The position numbers and the translations under genes are program-made. A stretch of 64,000 nucleotides of DNA from Incurvaria masculella (taxonomy: Eukaryota > Arthropoda > Insecta > Lepidoptera > Incurvariidae): assembly GCA_946894095.1 (NCBI GenBank), contig OX335645.2, positions 15,151,001 through 15,215,000 of the forward strand, read 5' to 3'. Positions 21,684-32,075 of this stretch are shown here, piece after piece (position 1 is the stretch's first letter; every line of letters begins with the position of its first letter). Under the pieces are notes generated by a model. The model ran no database searches and was not told where the DNA came from. It was given only the letters and a program-made list of their open reading frames with translations.

Positions 21684-22325
21684 ACGTATAAAATTATGAT
21701 CTTGATTTAACAAAAAAAGAAAACCATATAAATGCATATCATATAATCCAAAAACATTTCATACGATAAGCGCCCTTATAAATATACTTTTAAAGTGTAT
21801 ACTCGCACGCGACTTTTCGACCGTCTCAATTAGCGTAATGAGGCCTTTCGAAATTGTAGCAACTTGTAACTCTTTAACAAATATCGATTCGTAGCAATTT
21901 CCGCCTTAAATGTATCGTTATTAGGGCGCTTTATGTAGTGTTTCTTGGCATATTATACGTTCTGCATGGTTTTATTTTTTGTGAATTCACGTTAGGAATA
22001 TTATACGTTGTGACTATTATACGTTCTGCATGATGGAAAGAGTTGATTCTATTTTTAAACTTTCTTCATGCACAACGTATAAAATTATACGTTGTGCATG
22101 AAGAAAGTACGTTGTGAATATTATACGATATGCATGGTTTTGATTTAAAAAAAAAATACTTTTATACGTTGTGAATATTATACGTAGTGAATACGACTCA
22201 TTAAATGCAAATGGTAGGTTCTTTAAAATCCATAAAAGAAAACAAATTACCACTCAGCATTACAAAAAACCAGCCAAGACTTTCACATTCAGGGTTGCGT
22301 AACATTATACAAGTTTTGACCCTAA

Positions 22326-22527
22326 TCAATAATGTTTTTAGTATGCCCCTTGTATTTTTATTTCTTTAGAATCTTTACTATTTGTTTTTATAGCCGCAAT
22401 AGAAATTAACATTAACCTATTACGGTTCATGAGATACAGCCCTGTAACATAATGACGGACGGATGGCCAGCTGAGGCTTAGTAATAGGGTTCGTTTGGCA
22501 CCCTTTGGGTACGGAGCCCTAAAAAGT
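22326..22527 (-). repeat. Family-B repeat, truncated reverse copy
   Basis: Read on the - strand it starts AGGGCTCCGTACCCAAAGGG and continues through a GTCCGTC block and TCATGAACCGTAATAGG, matching 45419-45830. The CCGT block is very short here. It is non-coding. Confidence 0.75.
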
Positions 22528-22556
22528 AGGTAGCACATTAGTCCCTTCTACCATCT

Positions 22557-23256
22557 ATACTAATAATAAATCTGTAAGGGGTTAATGGAGTAAGTTGCTT
22601 TGTTTTCTAAGATACTTCGTTTGTAGACTTTATGTATGATACTAAGACTAAATTGATGATTTTTAGAAATCAGTTCTGTATGTATGTATATGTAAATGTT
22701 CGGGACTATATATAATTCAGTTCCGTTTACGTTTGATGTAGCTGTCATACAAACCGAAATGCCTCGAGGCGGCGGCTTGGGGGGGTAGTCACTATCTACC
22801 TTTATTTCTTCGTTTATTTCTTCTAAGCCACGGAACGGACTTTTTGATACGGTTTTCATTAATATAAGCAGCTATCAATGAGCAAGGATTGCATATGTAA
22901 TTGTTAAATATTTAATACAAACCTTAAGATAAAAATGAATACTATGTACTTGAAAATTATTGAGCTGTTTTGTATCAATTTCTATGTAGCAGTGCCAGTG
23001 CAGTAAGGGTCTGGCGGCACATGCTTTTAAAATTCGCTCCCAAATGTTTACGAGGCTCTAAATGGGAATATATCGATGTTTATCATTAAATCATGCCATA
23101 TTGGTTCAAACGATTTTGATAAAATTTGGTAGATGGATACATAGTCCTGGACCAGCCTTTTGGTGGGTTACTTTTTATCCAGGAAATCATTCAGACCGAA
23201 ATAAATCCAACACGGCATTGACTCGAGCGGAGCCGGGTACCGTAGCTAGTTCAAAA
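22557..23256 (-). repeat. Family-A repeat, diverged reverse copy
   Basis: Its right edge is the reverse complement of the family-A 5' end (GAGCCGGGTACCGTAGCTAG at about 23232-23251). The body matches the TTCATTAAATCATG and CAGTCCTGGACCAG landmarks of other copies. Its 3' end differs from the CCAT-tailed subfamily. Confidence 0.75.
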
Positions 23257-23437
23257 TAATTGAACACTATCACTTCTACAATAAAATCTCTCAAATATTG
23301 TACAGACTTTGCAGAAATTCCCGTACTTTTACCAAGTGAATCTGAAAAATAATTATTAACCTCAGCTTAAATGAAAATAATTTCAGATTAAAAATCCTAT
23401 TCTATTTATTCTTAGTAATCTTCTATATATATAAAAA

Positions 23438-24570
23438 CTAGCTGCGGTACCCGGCTCCGCTCGGGTTAATGTCGGCTAAATTATCTCATGGATAAAAAGT
23501 AGCCCACATGACTGGTCCAAAATAGGGTCAAACTGGTACAGGACAATGTATCCATGTACCAAATTTAATCAAGATCGTTGGAGACGAAATAGCATGATTT
23601 AATGAGAAACATCCAATAATTCCCATTTAGAGCTTCGTTGACGTTTGGTGGCTATTTAAAAAAAAAACATTTGCCGCGAGAACCTTTCTGCACTTTCACT
23701 GCTACATTGCTTACCTAGTAAGTAACGTGTAACGTAGGTAAGTTTTGCGTGGACTCCAACCCACAGCCAGCCTCAACATCGAAAACAGTAACCCATCTCG
23801 AACCTGACTGCTCCCAGAGATGCTATACATTGATAAAATACGCATATAAATCAGGTAAGTGGTTCGCATGTTATAAGACTTTAAGACTCACTACTTACCC
23901 TTCTGGTAATGAAGCTTTATATTATGTAATCTATAAGTTTTTAGTAGAATCAGGCTAGACGTAGATACAATGCACATCTAAATCGAGTAATTGGTTCTCA
24001 AGGATTTTATTCTGTTGGTCGCTCCTCCGGCGATTTAGCGTGATGCCAAGTAGTCCTAAAGTTGCAGGAAATACCAAGCCGTACTTCAGTAAAAGTAAGC
24101 GCTGCCGCCGCAAAGCCGAGCCGTGCATAGCATTGCAGTTTGTATGACAGCCCCATCTTAGCGTAAGCGGAACTGAATTCTATTTAGCCAATCCTAATTC
24201 CCGGGTAGTTAAATGTACATGTACTAAGTTTTACAAATCGCTAGTGCCTTGAAAATTCGCCAAACGGACACCAAACAGTCACGACGTCTGCCCTCCCCCC
24301 GCCGCCGCTCCCCGCCATCGCCCCCCGGCTCCTCTCCCCCCTAGTGTGAAGTAGCGCTACCGGCATCGTTTTCGCAGCCCCGTGAAAGTTCTAAAGCCCA
24401 TGGGCACATAAATTGTAGCCTATGTGTTATTCTGATGTATAAGCTATATTATTGTAAAGTTTCATTAGAATCCATTCAGTAGTTTTTACGTGAAAGAGTA
24501 ACAAACATCCATCCATCCATCCATCCATCCATCCATTATTACAAACTTTCCCCTTTATAATATTTATAGA
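23438..24570 (+). repeat. Family-A repeat, long copy with CCAT microsatellite tail
   Basis: About 1.13 kb from CTAGCTGCGGTACCCGGC to a (CCAT)n tract at about 24506-24536 and an AT-rich end. It matches 30935-32075 nearly base for base in the 5' 700 bp. The short open frames inside recur identically in other copies and are not genes. Confidence 0.85.
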
Positions 24571-25595
24571 TATAGATGAATTGCTGTTCGTTAGTCTCGC
24601 TAAAACTCGAGAACGGCTGGACTGATTTGGCTGATTTTGGTATTGAATTATTTGTGGAAGTCCAGAGAAGGTTTAAAAGGTGCCCATGGGCTTTCGAACT
24701 TTCACGGGGCTGCGAAAAGATGCCGGGAGTCGGGTTCTACAAGACGGCGGGGCGGCGATGGCGGGGCCGGGGGCGGGTGAGGTGGGGGAGGAAGTCGAAC
24801 ACGGGCAGACACGTGAGGGCAGACGTCATTGACCGTTGTGTCCGTTTGGCGAATTTACAAGGCACTAGCGATTTGTTAAAAACGCATCGTACTTAAAGTA
24901 ATATATGCCCAAGGTTAGTTATTGACAGATTTTTTTTTATACTAAAACTAAATTGACGATTTTTAGAAATCATTCCTGTATTTATGTATGTTACTCCATA
25001 ACTCTTAAACCGATTATCCGAATTAGGTCGCCAGAGGTGCGACCAATAGAATAAAATCCTTGAGAACCAATTACTTGATTTAGATGAGGATTGTATCTAC
25101 GTCTAGCCTGACTCTACTCAAAACTTATAGACTACATAATATAATGCTTTATTACCAGAGGGGTGAATAGTGAGTGTTAAATCTTATAACATGCTAACCA
25201 CTTACCCGATTTATGTGCGTATTTATCAATGTATAGCATCTCTGGGAGCTGTCAGGTTCGAGATGGGTTGCTGTTTTAGATGTTGAGGCTGGCTGTGGGT
25301 TGGAGTCCACGCAAAAACGTAGGTACGTTACACGTTACTTACTTACTAGGTAAGCAATGTAGCAGTGCAAGTGCAGAGAGGTTCTGGCGGCACGTACTTA
25401 TTTTTTTTAAATAGCCACCAAATGTCAACGAAGCTCTAAATGGGAATTATTGGATGTTTCTCATTAAATCATGCTATTTCGGCTCGAACAATCTTGATTA
25501 AATTTGGTAGATTGTCCTGGACCAGTTTGACCCTATTGACCAGTCATGTGGGCTACTTTTTATCCATGAAATAATTTAGCCGACAATAACATATA
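24571..25595 (-). repeat. Family-A repeat, inverted neighbour
   Basis: Reverse-orientation family-A copy directly abutting the previous one, 3' end to 3' end. Its 3' subfamily end (GAGACTAACGAACAGCAATT on the - strand) matches 55525-55548. Together the two make a palindrome of about 2.1 kb. The stretch 25596-25807 is AT-rich with an ACCGACTTCAAAGAAAAA motif and nothing else recognised. Confidence 0.85.
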
Positions 25596-25838
25596 TAAAA
25601 TATTTTTCTTTCATTATGATGTGTTTATACTTCACTCAGAAAGAAATCAAACAAACAGCACCCTTTTGCTCACACAATGTACCTATGTTATTTTTTGTAA
25701 TAATTATGGTACATTCTGAGATTTCAAGATTGGTTACTGAAAAAAAATTTTAACAAAAAAAATAACCGACTTCAAAGAAAAAGCACTAAAAAGTATTTAA
25801 AGTAAAAGGGTTCCGTACCCAAAGGGGTCATTCCACGT

Positions 25839-26242
25839 GTGACTTACACTACAAGTGAGGCAGATTTAACCTTTCATTTGGAAACAATTAAATAATGAGC
25901 AAACTTTTACAGTATTTAATATAATAACCGCAACAAGAAATAGTCAATCTTGAAATGTAACCAAGAAATAATTTTCTCTATATATTAACTTTTATTTTAA
26001 ATAATACTTTTATACACTTGTGACTTACACTACAGTAATGGACAAAGATTTTGAGACCTTTGGGAAAAGTTATATATCTTCCTCACGAATTCCTCAATTA
26101 TTTCGTAATCAATTAGAAACTCCTGATTATGAGTTTGTGGTAAGATTTGATAAAAAATAAACCAATAAAATGTAGTATTTTTTTATTTATTTCAGAATTA
26201 TATCGTGACTTACACTACATTTCAAATTGTGACTTACACTAC
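25839..26242 (+). repeat. Left array of four GTGACTTACACTAC motifs
   Basis: Exact 14-mers at 25839-25852, 26020-26033, 26205-26218 and 26229-26242. The last ends 5 bp before the transposase stop codon (read on the - strand). Spacing is irregular. They are likely transposase-binding sites by analogy with subterminal repeats of other DNA transposons. Confidence 0.85.
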
Positions 26243-26247
26243 ATTCA

Positions 26248-27660
26248 CTATGCCTTCTCAAAAACCTCCACTTCTTGCTGAAATTTGTACAGAATTCGGT
26301 TTCCTCTAAGGACAATTGAAGGATTAGGCAAAATCTGCACAATGTTTTCGAAGGATACATATGAAACGTCATTATCGTCCACTCGGAATAATTGTTTTTC
26401 ACACACTTTCAATATCATCACTTTCACTTCTCCTTCTTCATCGACCGGGCCTTGGCAAATTGCTGCATACTGATAATAATCACTGGTTGCGGGATTTGCT
26501 GCTGATTTTTTGGAATTCTTCTCGAATTTTACTAGAACATAGGTTCCATGTTTTATATTATGTATAGTAGGTGTGATGTCAGTATTACTGTTAATGGTTG
26601 CACAAGATGATTTGCTGGAGCCAGGAATTGGTTCGGCTTGATCCTCTGAGTCGCTGGAGTACACTTCTGAGTAGAATGATCGAACGTGTGAAGATAGGAG
26701 ACTAGTTTGTACTTTTCCTACTTCATTTATGTAGATTTTGTGCATTTTGGATATATTTTTTATGCCAGCTGCATTATCGAATATGTCTTTAGTACCCAAT
26801 TTGTCATTGCTATTCTCAATGTCAATGTTTGTCAGAAGAATTACTTTCACCTTGGAATTTTTTGAGGCCACTTCTACAAATTCTTGAGCATTGGACACAA
26901 TCACCTCTTCTCTTAGTACTGCACTTCTCACTTTCCTCTTTATGGCGCCACCGATGCCATCGACAGGACCTTTTCCATGACTAGTGGCAAAGTAATTCCA
27001 TACAATGTTGACGTTGTGTAGTATCTGCAGTACAGATAGTGATGCTGCTATGTACCTATTTTTAAATTGTGAACTTGGTCCGTCTGACCAGATGTGAACA
27101 AGTTTTACAGTTTCAGGAATTTCCTCGAAAGCACGGTCGAGGTATGCAGTGATTGTGTCTTTGCTGTGATTCAAGTTGTCTGAAGCCATTACGATTGGAT
27201 GTTGTTCTCCGTCATACCACAGTGATATAGTGAATAACGAAACTTGTGGTTGACCCCAGTGGTAACTCTGAATTTCGTTCTGTGCTATACATGTGTAATT
27301 TTCCGAAAAGTCAATCTGAAGTAGAGCGAAGTTGTCTGCTGTTCGGTTGATGCTATTTTCTCTGGCTTTTTGATAAGACTGAGCTTGCATTCTCTTTACG
27401 TAGCTATGCTCTTTGAAAGCAGCAACTTGTTTCAGTATGTGGTCTGCAAGATTTCCTATTGTTCCTTCTTCAGTTACCTTTCTTAGTCGACCCTCTTCTT
27501 TCCATGTCTTCCAGCTTGCGTATTTCTCCTTGATCGCATGAGTAACATCATATATGGCGACATTTATCTTGCTTTTGCAGTTGTCACATTTGTCATACCA
27601 GCAAGCCTCAGATGTTTCTTCACACAAAAAAGCATTGAAAAAAAGATTAGTGTACGATGG
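26248..27660 (-). CDS. Putative transposase, C-terminal part with acidic-triad candidate core
   Basis: An open frame of about 470 codons on the - strand, ending TAG at 26248. It has no credible start of its own (first start-like codon TTG at 27627) and clearly continues the upstream ORF after a one-base frame change. Residues are counted from 27627. Cysteines C2, C9, C14 and C17 suggest a small zinc-binding motif. QIDFSENY (D106), HIWSDGPSSQFKNR (D182) and HGKGPVDGIGG (D223) are spaced like the acidic positions of an RNase H-fold transposase core. I recall similar uncharacterised proteins in many invertebrates but cannot name the family. The C-terminal 150 residues look like a linker plus a small beta-rich domain. 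TTTATT at about 26183 (+ strand) would be an AATAAA signal on the - strand. Confidence 0.7.
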   Translation of the reverse strand, partial: PSYTNLFFNAFLCEETSEACWYDKCDNCKSKINVAIYDVTHAIKEKYASWKTWKEEGRLRKVTEEGTIGNLADHILKQVAAFKEHSYVKRMQAQSYQKARENSINRTADNFALLQIDFSENYTCIAQNEIQSYHWGQPQVSLFTISLWYDGEQHPIVMASDNLNHSKDTITAYLDRAFEEIPETVKLVHIWSDGPSSQFKNRYIAASLSVLQILHNVNIVWNYFATSHGKGPVDGIGGAIKRKVRSAVLREEVIVSNAQEFVEVASKNSKVKVILLTNIDIENSNDKLGTKDIFDNAAGIKNISKMHKIYINEVGKVQTSLLSSHVRSFYSEVYSSDSEDQAEPIPGSSKSSCATINSNTDITPTIHNIKHGTYVLVKFEKNSKKSAANPATSDYYQYAAICQGPVDEEGEVKVMILKVCEKQLFRVDDNDVSYVSFENIVQILPNPSIVLRGNRILYKFQQEVEVFEKA

Positions 27661-28412
27661 AAACTCTGGTACATTTTCGATAGAGCATTAACTGCTAGGA
27701 TAAAGTTTTCGTGGTATTTGCATAAACACACATTGTGCGGTTGTTTGGAGCTTAGCAGTACATCTTGAGGTCGGAGCTCTGCGAACTTGCTCTTGCCGAT
27801 TACGGTGCCATTTTCTTCGCAAAACAGTGCATACGTTTCTTGGATAGAATTGTAGAGGTGCCTAACCTGAATCTTTTCTTTGCATCCGTCCTGACGCACA
27901 GTGATAACATCTTTGATGCCTGGACTCTGTCGACTTACATCGTCGCGCTCGTAAAAATCTCGAATTTTAGACATGACATCTTCGTCTAATCCTTTCCTCT
28001 GACGCTTTACTCTACCGGGTGACAGTATTTCAGGGGTTATCGTTTGTGCCAGTTTAGTGACTACGGCTTTACATTTGTTCGGGCTGAGTGGAAGGTTTTT
28101 CTTAACTCTCGCCACTGCTTTCCCGTAGGAACTACGGTTCTTAAACGCTTTAGACGGACTAATCTTCGACGGCATTGATGCGCTATTGTTAAGTAAAGCA
28201 TTTTGAGACTTCTTTTTGGCTCTGTACTTTTTCACCTCCTCTCTTTTCTTCTTCCTTAGCAATTCTTTTTCATCTGTTGTAGCGTTAGCCTTTCTCTTAT
28301 TTCGCCGTTCTTTCTGTTTTATAGTTTCGTTCTGTTTGAAAGCATCAAATTGCTCACTTTCCTTTAACCTCTGTCTTTGTTCTCTCTTCCTCTCGGCTGC
28401 AGACTTTGGCAT
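27661..28412 (-). CDS. Putative transposase, basic N-terminal part
   Basis: About 250 codons from the ATG at 28412 to the frame break near 27661. Residues 1-75 are very rich in K, R and E (KRKANATTDEKELLRKKKRE), resembling a basic, possibly coiled-coil DNA-binding or nuclear-localisation segment. A Ser/Pro/Lys region follows, then KSKFAELRPQDVLL and HNVCLCKYHEN, a Cys/His-containing stretch leading directly into the second ORF's content. The frame itself runs on to 27564, but the last 33 or so residues are out-of-frame translation. The break coincides with an A-run on the + strand (27661-27663). One missing base would explain it, though a programmed frameshift or sequencing error is possible. 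Three GTGACTTACACTAC motifs lie 57-256 bp upstream, in the presumed promoter. Confidence 0.65.
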
Positions 28413-28469
28413 CTGTTAAAGAAAAACAAAATATCAAGATAGACTCCATATAAACATTACTGGTACTAC

Positions 28470-28668
28470 GTGACTTACACTACTTTGTGACTTACACTAC
28501 ATACATTCATTCGTAAATATTTCAATAAATAATCAGTGTAATGGTCTGTAAATAGTATCACCGTGCGTGTCTATGCTTAAAGAAGGACAATAAAGGGTGT
28601 TTTCAACAACTAATTCAATAATTACTTTTGAGTACAAAAAATCATTGCTTTTCCGTGACTTACACTAC
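28470..28668 (+). repeat. Right group of three GTGACTTACACTAC motifs
   Basis: Exact copies at 28470-28483, 28487-28500 and 28655-28668, between the transposase ATG and the right TIR. They keep the same orientation as the left array rather than being mirrored. Confidence 0.85.
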
Positions 28669-29286
28669 ATCATAACCTATTAACTTGTTTGGCTGCTAAA
28701 TGGCATTATTTAAAACAAAAGATGAACAAATCTGTTTCAGTATCCAAGTGTGTACTGTGAATATTGGAATCACACCATACATTTCTTGAAAAAGACATAC
28801 ATACCTTGAAAATTTTAGTCCAAATGCACTGCAAAAACAACACATGCTGCCATTTTGTCACAGGTGTCACTTTGGAGTAATTGTGTTGCCCGGATATGCT
28901 ATTAAAAGGGTCGCCATATTAAAATATGCAAAATACACACTCCCTGGTGCAATATTGTGCAAAAATAAATATCTGAAATGAAAGTTTTTTTTTCTGTGAT
29001 GAGGATACATTAACATGGAACTACCCAAAGGGTGAAAACGGAACCCTATTACTAAGCCTCCGCTGTCCGTCCGTCCGTCCGTCTGTCACAGGGCTGTATC
29101 TCATGAACCGTAATAGGTAGGCAGCTGAAATTTTTACAGATTGTGTATTTATTTTGCCGCTATTTTTTTTACCTAATTTGTTTATTTTTAGTGAATCTGA
29201 AGTACACTTACTAATTTGTACACTCCTTTCCAATAAATCAAGAATCACCGAAATCGGTTGGCGTTATATTGAGTTATTCGTCCATT

Positions 29287-30275
29287 TGTCGCGATGTCTC
29301 AACTCCCCATACAAACGGGGAAAGAAGATCACGCCCATATTTCTTATCAGAGATCCCAAGTTTTGCTCAAAAGAACTTTATTTGACCGATCTAGATGTCT
29401 GATGACTGTTGGCATTGTAAAATTGTGTTTGGTTTCTAAGTTATAAGGTCCGAAAGTTCGATTTTTTCGCGCGTTTTATACAATAACTTTGGTGGTTTAT
29501 TACGCAATGATAAAGTAAGAAAATCTTAAAAAGATTAGTCATCAGACATAGCTTATTTAATCAAGATTTATAATATACTTAAGTATTTGGTTTTTGTTAG
29601 ATTTTTTACTACAGCGGTCGTGGTTTACTTTTAGCTATAAGTCGTTTTGAAATCAAAATTTTCGTAAATCTTACCAAATCATCAAATAAGAGAAGAAATA
29701 TGGGCATTTCACGTTTGTATGGGGAGTTGAGCGGGATGGCCCCACCTTGAGGTAAAGGTAAAGGTAAAGGAAAGTAGATCACGCCCATATTTCTTGTCAG
29801 AGATCCCAAATTTTGCTCAAAATAGCTTTATTTGATCGAACTAGATGTCTGATGACCGTTGGCATTGTAAAATTGTGTTTTGTTTCTAAGTTATAAAGTC
29901 CGAAAGTTTTCGCGCGTTTTATAAAATAACTTTGGAGGTGGATTGCGCAATGATAAAGTAAGAACATCTTAAAAAGATTAGTCATCATACATAGCTTATT
30001 TAATCAAGATTTATAATCTATTTGGTTTTTGTTAGATTTTTGACTACAGCGGTCGTGGTTTATTTTTAGCTATAAGTCGTTCTGTAATAAAAAAATTCGT
30101 AAATCTTACCAAATCATACACTATGCATATTGTCTTTTTTGTGGACATGTTGCAACTTCCTCATCACGGAGCCTGTCTTTTGCTTTGAAACCGAGAAGGT
30201 CCCAGAGCGCAAAAGCACGGTTTTGTACCGTGCCCGCGAATGAGTTATTCCCGCCCCGGGTTGGGCCACCTTAAG
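29287..30275 (+). mobile_element. Composite of family-C MITE copies
   Basis: 29287-29684 is a truncated family-C copy (AACTCCCCATACAAACGGGG onward). About 29685-29750 is a short reversed end (GTATGGGGAGTTGAGCGGGA ... CCACCTTGA). 29769-30275 is a second forward copy ending GGGTTGGGCCACCTTAA. An AAAGGT mini-repeat (29753-29770) marks the junction. Confidence 0.75.
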
Positions 30276-30284
30276 GTCGCCCCG

Positions 30285-30650
30285 TAAGCAGCAGAAAATT
30301 TCGCCTCCCATACAAACGTAGTTTACTAATAATTTGAAAACCACTGTTCCAACTTACTTGACATTTGGTATCTAATATTAGGCTAGAAATATCTGTGTCT
30401 GCATGTCGTTGTTTTTTCGGTAAATGTATTCTGGGTCAAACCACAGAGAAAACTAAATTCGTATGAAGATTTTTTTTTTGCTTTCATTTCATTCGGATTG
30501 GATTTTTCAAAAAAACAAAAGCATGCAGACACAGATATTTGTTACCTGATATTATATATTAAATATCAATTGAATTGGAATAGCGGTTTCCAAATGATTA
30601 GTAAACTACGTTTGTATGGGGAGCATAGCTTACGGGCCGTTCTTAACTTA
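30285..30650. mobile_element. Palindromic MITE with CCATACAAACGTAGTTTAC ends
   Basis: Left arm CCATACAAACGTAGTTTAC (about 30307) mirrors GTAAACTACGTTTGTATGG (about 30602). Both arms continue through inverted CAGACACAGATATTT landmarks. A one-armed partial copy lies at 50563-50690. The 30651-30934 stretch after it is unassigned; an 87-codon open frame there (30704-30967) runs into the next repeat and is probably fortuitous. Confidence 0.65.
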
Positions 30651-30934
30651 GACTTTCCCTTTTTAAGTTAGTCTTAACAATAGTTAAGGCTATAAAATCA
30701 AAGATGACACTGGAAAAACACCGCATTGGAACTAAATACAATTACTTACGTTATGGCATTGCTTTATTCATGTACAAACGGCATCATCCTAGACGCCACA
30801 CATTGGACTTTAACCGACATACGTTTTTCTTGCAAATGCCAATGTCTACTGTGGCGCCAAGGGTGAAGCGCTCTGTACATATGAGCATATTCGGGGGAAA
30901 TGTTCAATACACCTACGATTGCGAATATGATGAT

Positions 30935-32075
30935 ACTAGCTGCGGTACCCGGCTCCGCTCGGGTTAGTGTCGGCTAAATTATCTCATGGATAAAAAGTAG
31001 CCCACATGACTGGTCCAAAATAGGGTCAAACTGGTCCAGGACAATGTATCCATGTACCAAATTTAATCAAGATCGTTCGAGCCGAAATAGCATGATTTAA
31101 TGAGAAACATCCAATAATTCCCATTTAGAGCTTCGTTGACGTTTGGTGGCTATTTAAAAAAAAACATTTGCCGCGAGAACCTTTCTGCACTTTCACTGCT
31201 ACATTGCTTACCTAGTAAGTAACGTGTAACGTAGGTAAGTTTTGCGTGGACTCCAACCCACAGCCAGCCTCAACATCGAAAACAGTAACCCATCTCGAAC
31301 CTGACTGCTCCCAGAGATGCTATACATTGATAAAATACGCATATAAATCAGGTAAGTGGTTCGCATGTTATAAGACTTTAAGACTCACTACTTACCCTTC
31401 TGGTAATGAAGCGTTATATTATGTAATCTATAAGTTTTTAGTAGAATCAGGCTAGACGTAGATACAATGCACATCTAAATCGAGTAATTGGTTCTCAAGG
31501 ATTTTATTCTGTTGGTCGCTCCTCCGGCGATTTAGCGTGATGCCAAGTAGTCCTAAAGTTGCAGGAAATACCAAGCCGTACTTCAGTAAAAGTAAGCGCT
31601 GCCGCCGCAAAGCCGAGCCGTGCATAGCATTGCAGTTTGTATGACAGCCCCATCTTAGCGTAAGCGGAACTGAATTCCATTTAGCCAATCCTAATTCCCA
31701 GGTAGTTAAATGTACATGTACTAAGTTTTACAAATCGCTAGTGCCTTGAAAATTCGCCAAACGGACACCAAACAGTCACGACGTCTGCCCTCACGTCCCC
31801 CCCCCCTCCCCCCGCCGCCGCTCCCCGCCACCGCCCCCGGCTCCTCTCCCCCTAGTGTGAAATATCGCTACCGGCATCGTTTTCGCAGCCCCGTGAAAGT
31901 TCTAAAGCCCATGGGCACATAAATTGTAGCCTATGTGTTATTCTGATGTATAAGCTATATTATTGTAAAGTTTCATTAGAATCCATTCAGTAGTTTTTAC
32001 GTGAAAGAGTAACAAACATCCATCCATCCATCCATCTATCCATTGTTACAAACTTTCCCCTTTATATTATTTATT
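30935..32075 (+). repeat. Family-A repeat, long copy
   Basis: Same start, body and CCAT tail (about 32010-32040) as the copy at 23438-24570, with few differences, plus an extra C/G-rich tract near 31795-31815. The following 32076-33119 is intron with no recognised gene. Confidence 0.88.

Larger units (their letters stand above)
14602..21688 (+). mobile_element. Complete Bel/Pao LTR retrotransposon with 5-bp target duplication
   Basis: Two 556-bp LTRs (14607-15162 and 21128-21683) begin TGTTTGGG and end CTCATACA. They flank a single open gag-pol frame and are bounded by the 5-bp direct duplication ACGTA (14602-14606 and 21684-21688). A candidate primer-binding site and a polypurine tract sit at the expected places. 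LTR sequences look identical on inspection, and there is no env frame. All parts needed for mobility appear present, so the insertion is very recent. Confidence 0.97.
14448..22195. mobile_element. Foldback-like inverted-repeat element interrupted by a Bel/Pao insertion
   Basis: 14448-14606 reads as the reverse complement of about 22004-22190. Both arms contain repeated blocks around TTATACGTTGTGCATG and AACTTCTTCATGCAC. Between the arms, apart from the retrotransposon, is about 320 bp of non-coding sequence (21684-22003). The ACGTATAAT/ATTATACGT core recurs many times on both arms. Element ends are approximate and no transposase is present, so it is probably non-autonomous. Confidence 0.65.
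25825..29026 (-). mobile_element. Complete 3.2-kb DNA transposon with iterated GTGACTTACACTAC motifs
   Basis: The left end GGGTCATTCCACGTG and the reverse complement of the right end, GGGTAGTTCCATGTT, are imperfect 15-bp TIRs (11 of 15 positions match). The flanking target duplication is AAAG (25821-25824 and 29027-29030); CAAAGG is an alternative reading if the TIR is two bases shorter. Seven exact copies of GTGACTTACACTAC, all on the + strand, sit near the ends: 25839, 26020, 26205 and 26229 on the left, 28470, 28487 and 28655 on the right. The interior encodes a two-part putative transposase on the - strand (28412-26248). A 4-bp duplication would fit Sola among other superfamilies, but I could not confirm any assignment. 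Confidence 0.85.
25808..29180 (+). repeat. Family-B repeat split by the 3.2-kb DNA transposon
   Basis: 25808-25824 (GGGTTCCGTACCCAAAG) and 29027 onward (AAAGGGTGAAAACGGAACCC, then CCGT units and TCATGAACCGTAATAGG) are the two halves of the family-B start seen uninterrupted at 45423-45460. The interruption is exactly at AAAG. Confidence 0.85.

Noticed and set aside
23749..23958. 69-codon frame repeated at 31246-31455
   Set aside because: Part of the non-coding family-A repeat; identity comes from repeat copies.
25839..28668. CRISPR-like direct repeats (GTGACTTACACTAC)
   Set aside because: Irregular spacing, only seven copies, eukaryotic context, and position at the ends of a transposon with TIRs.
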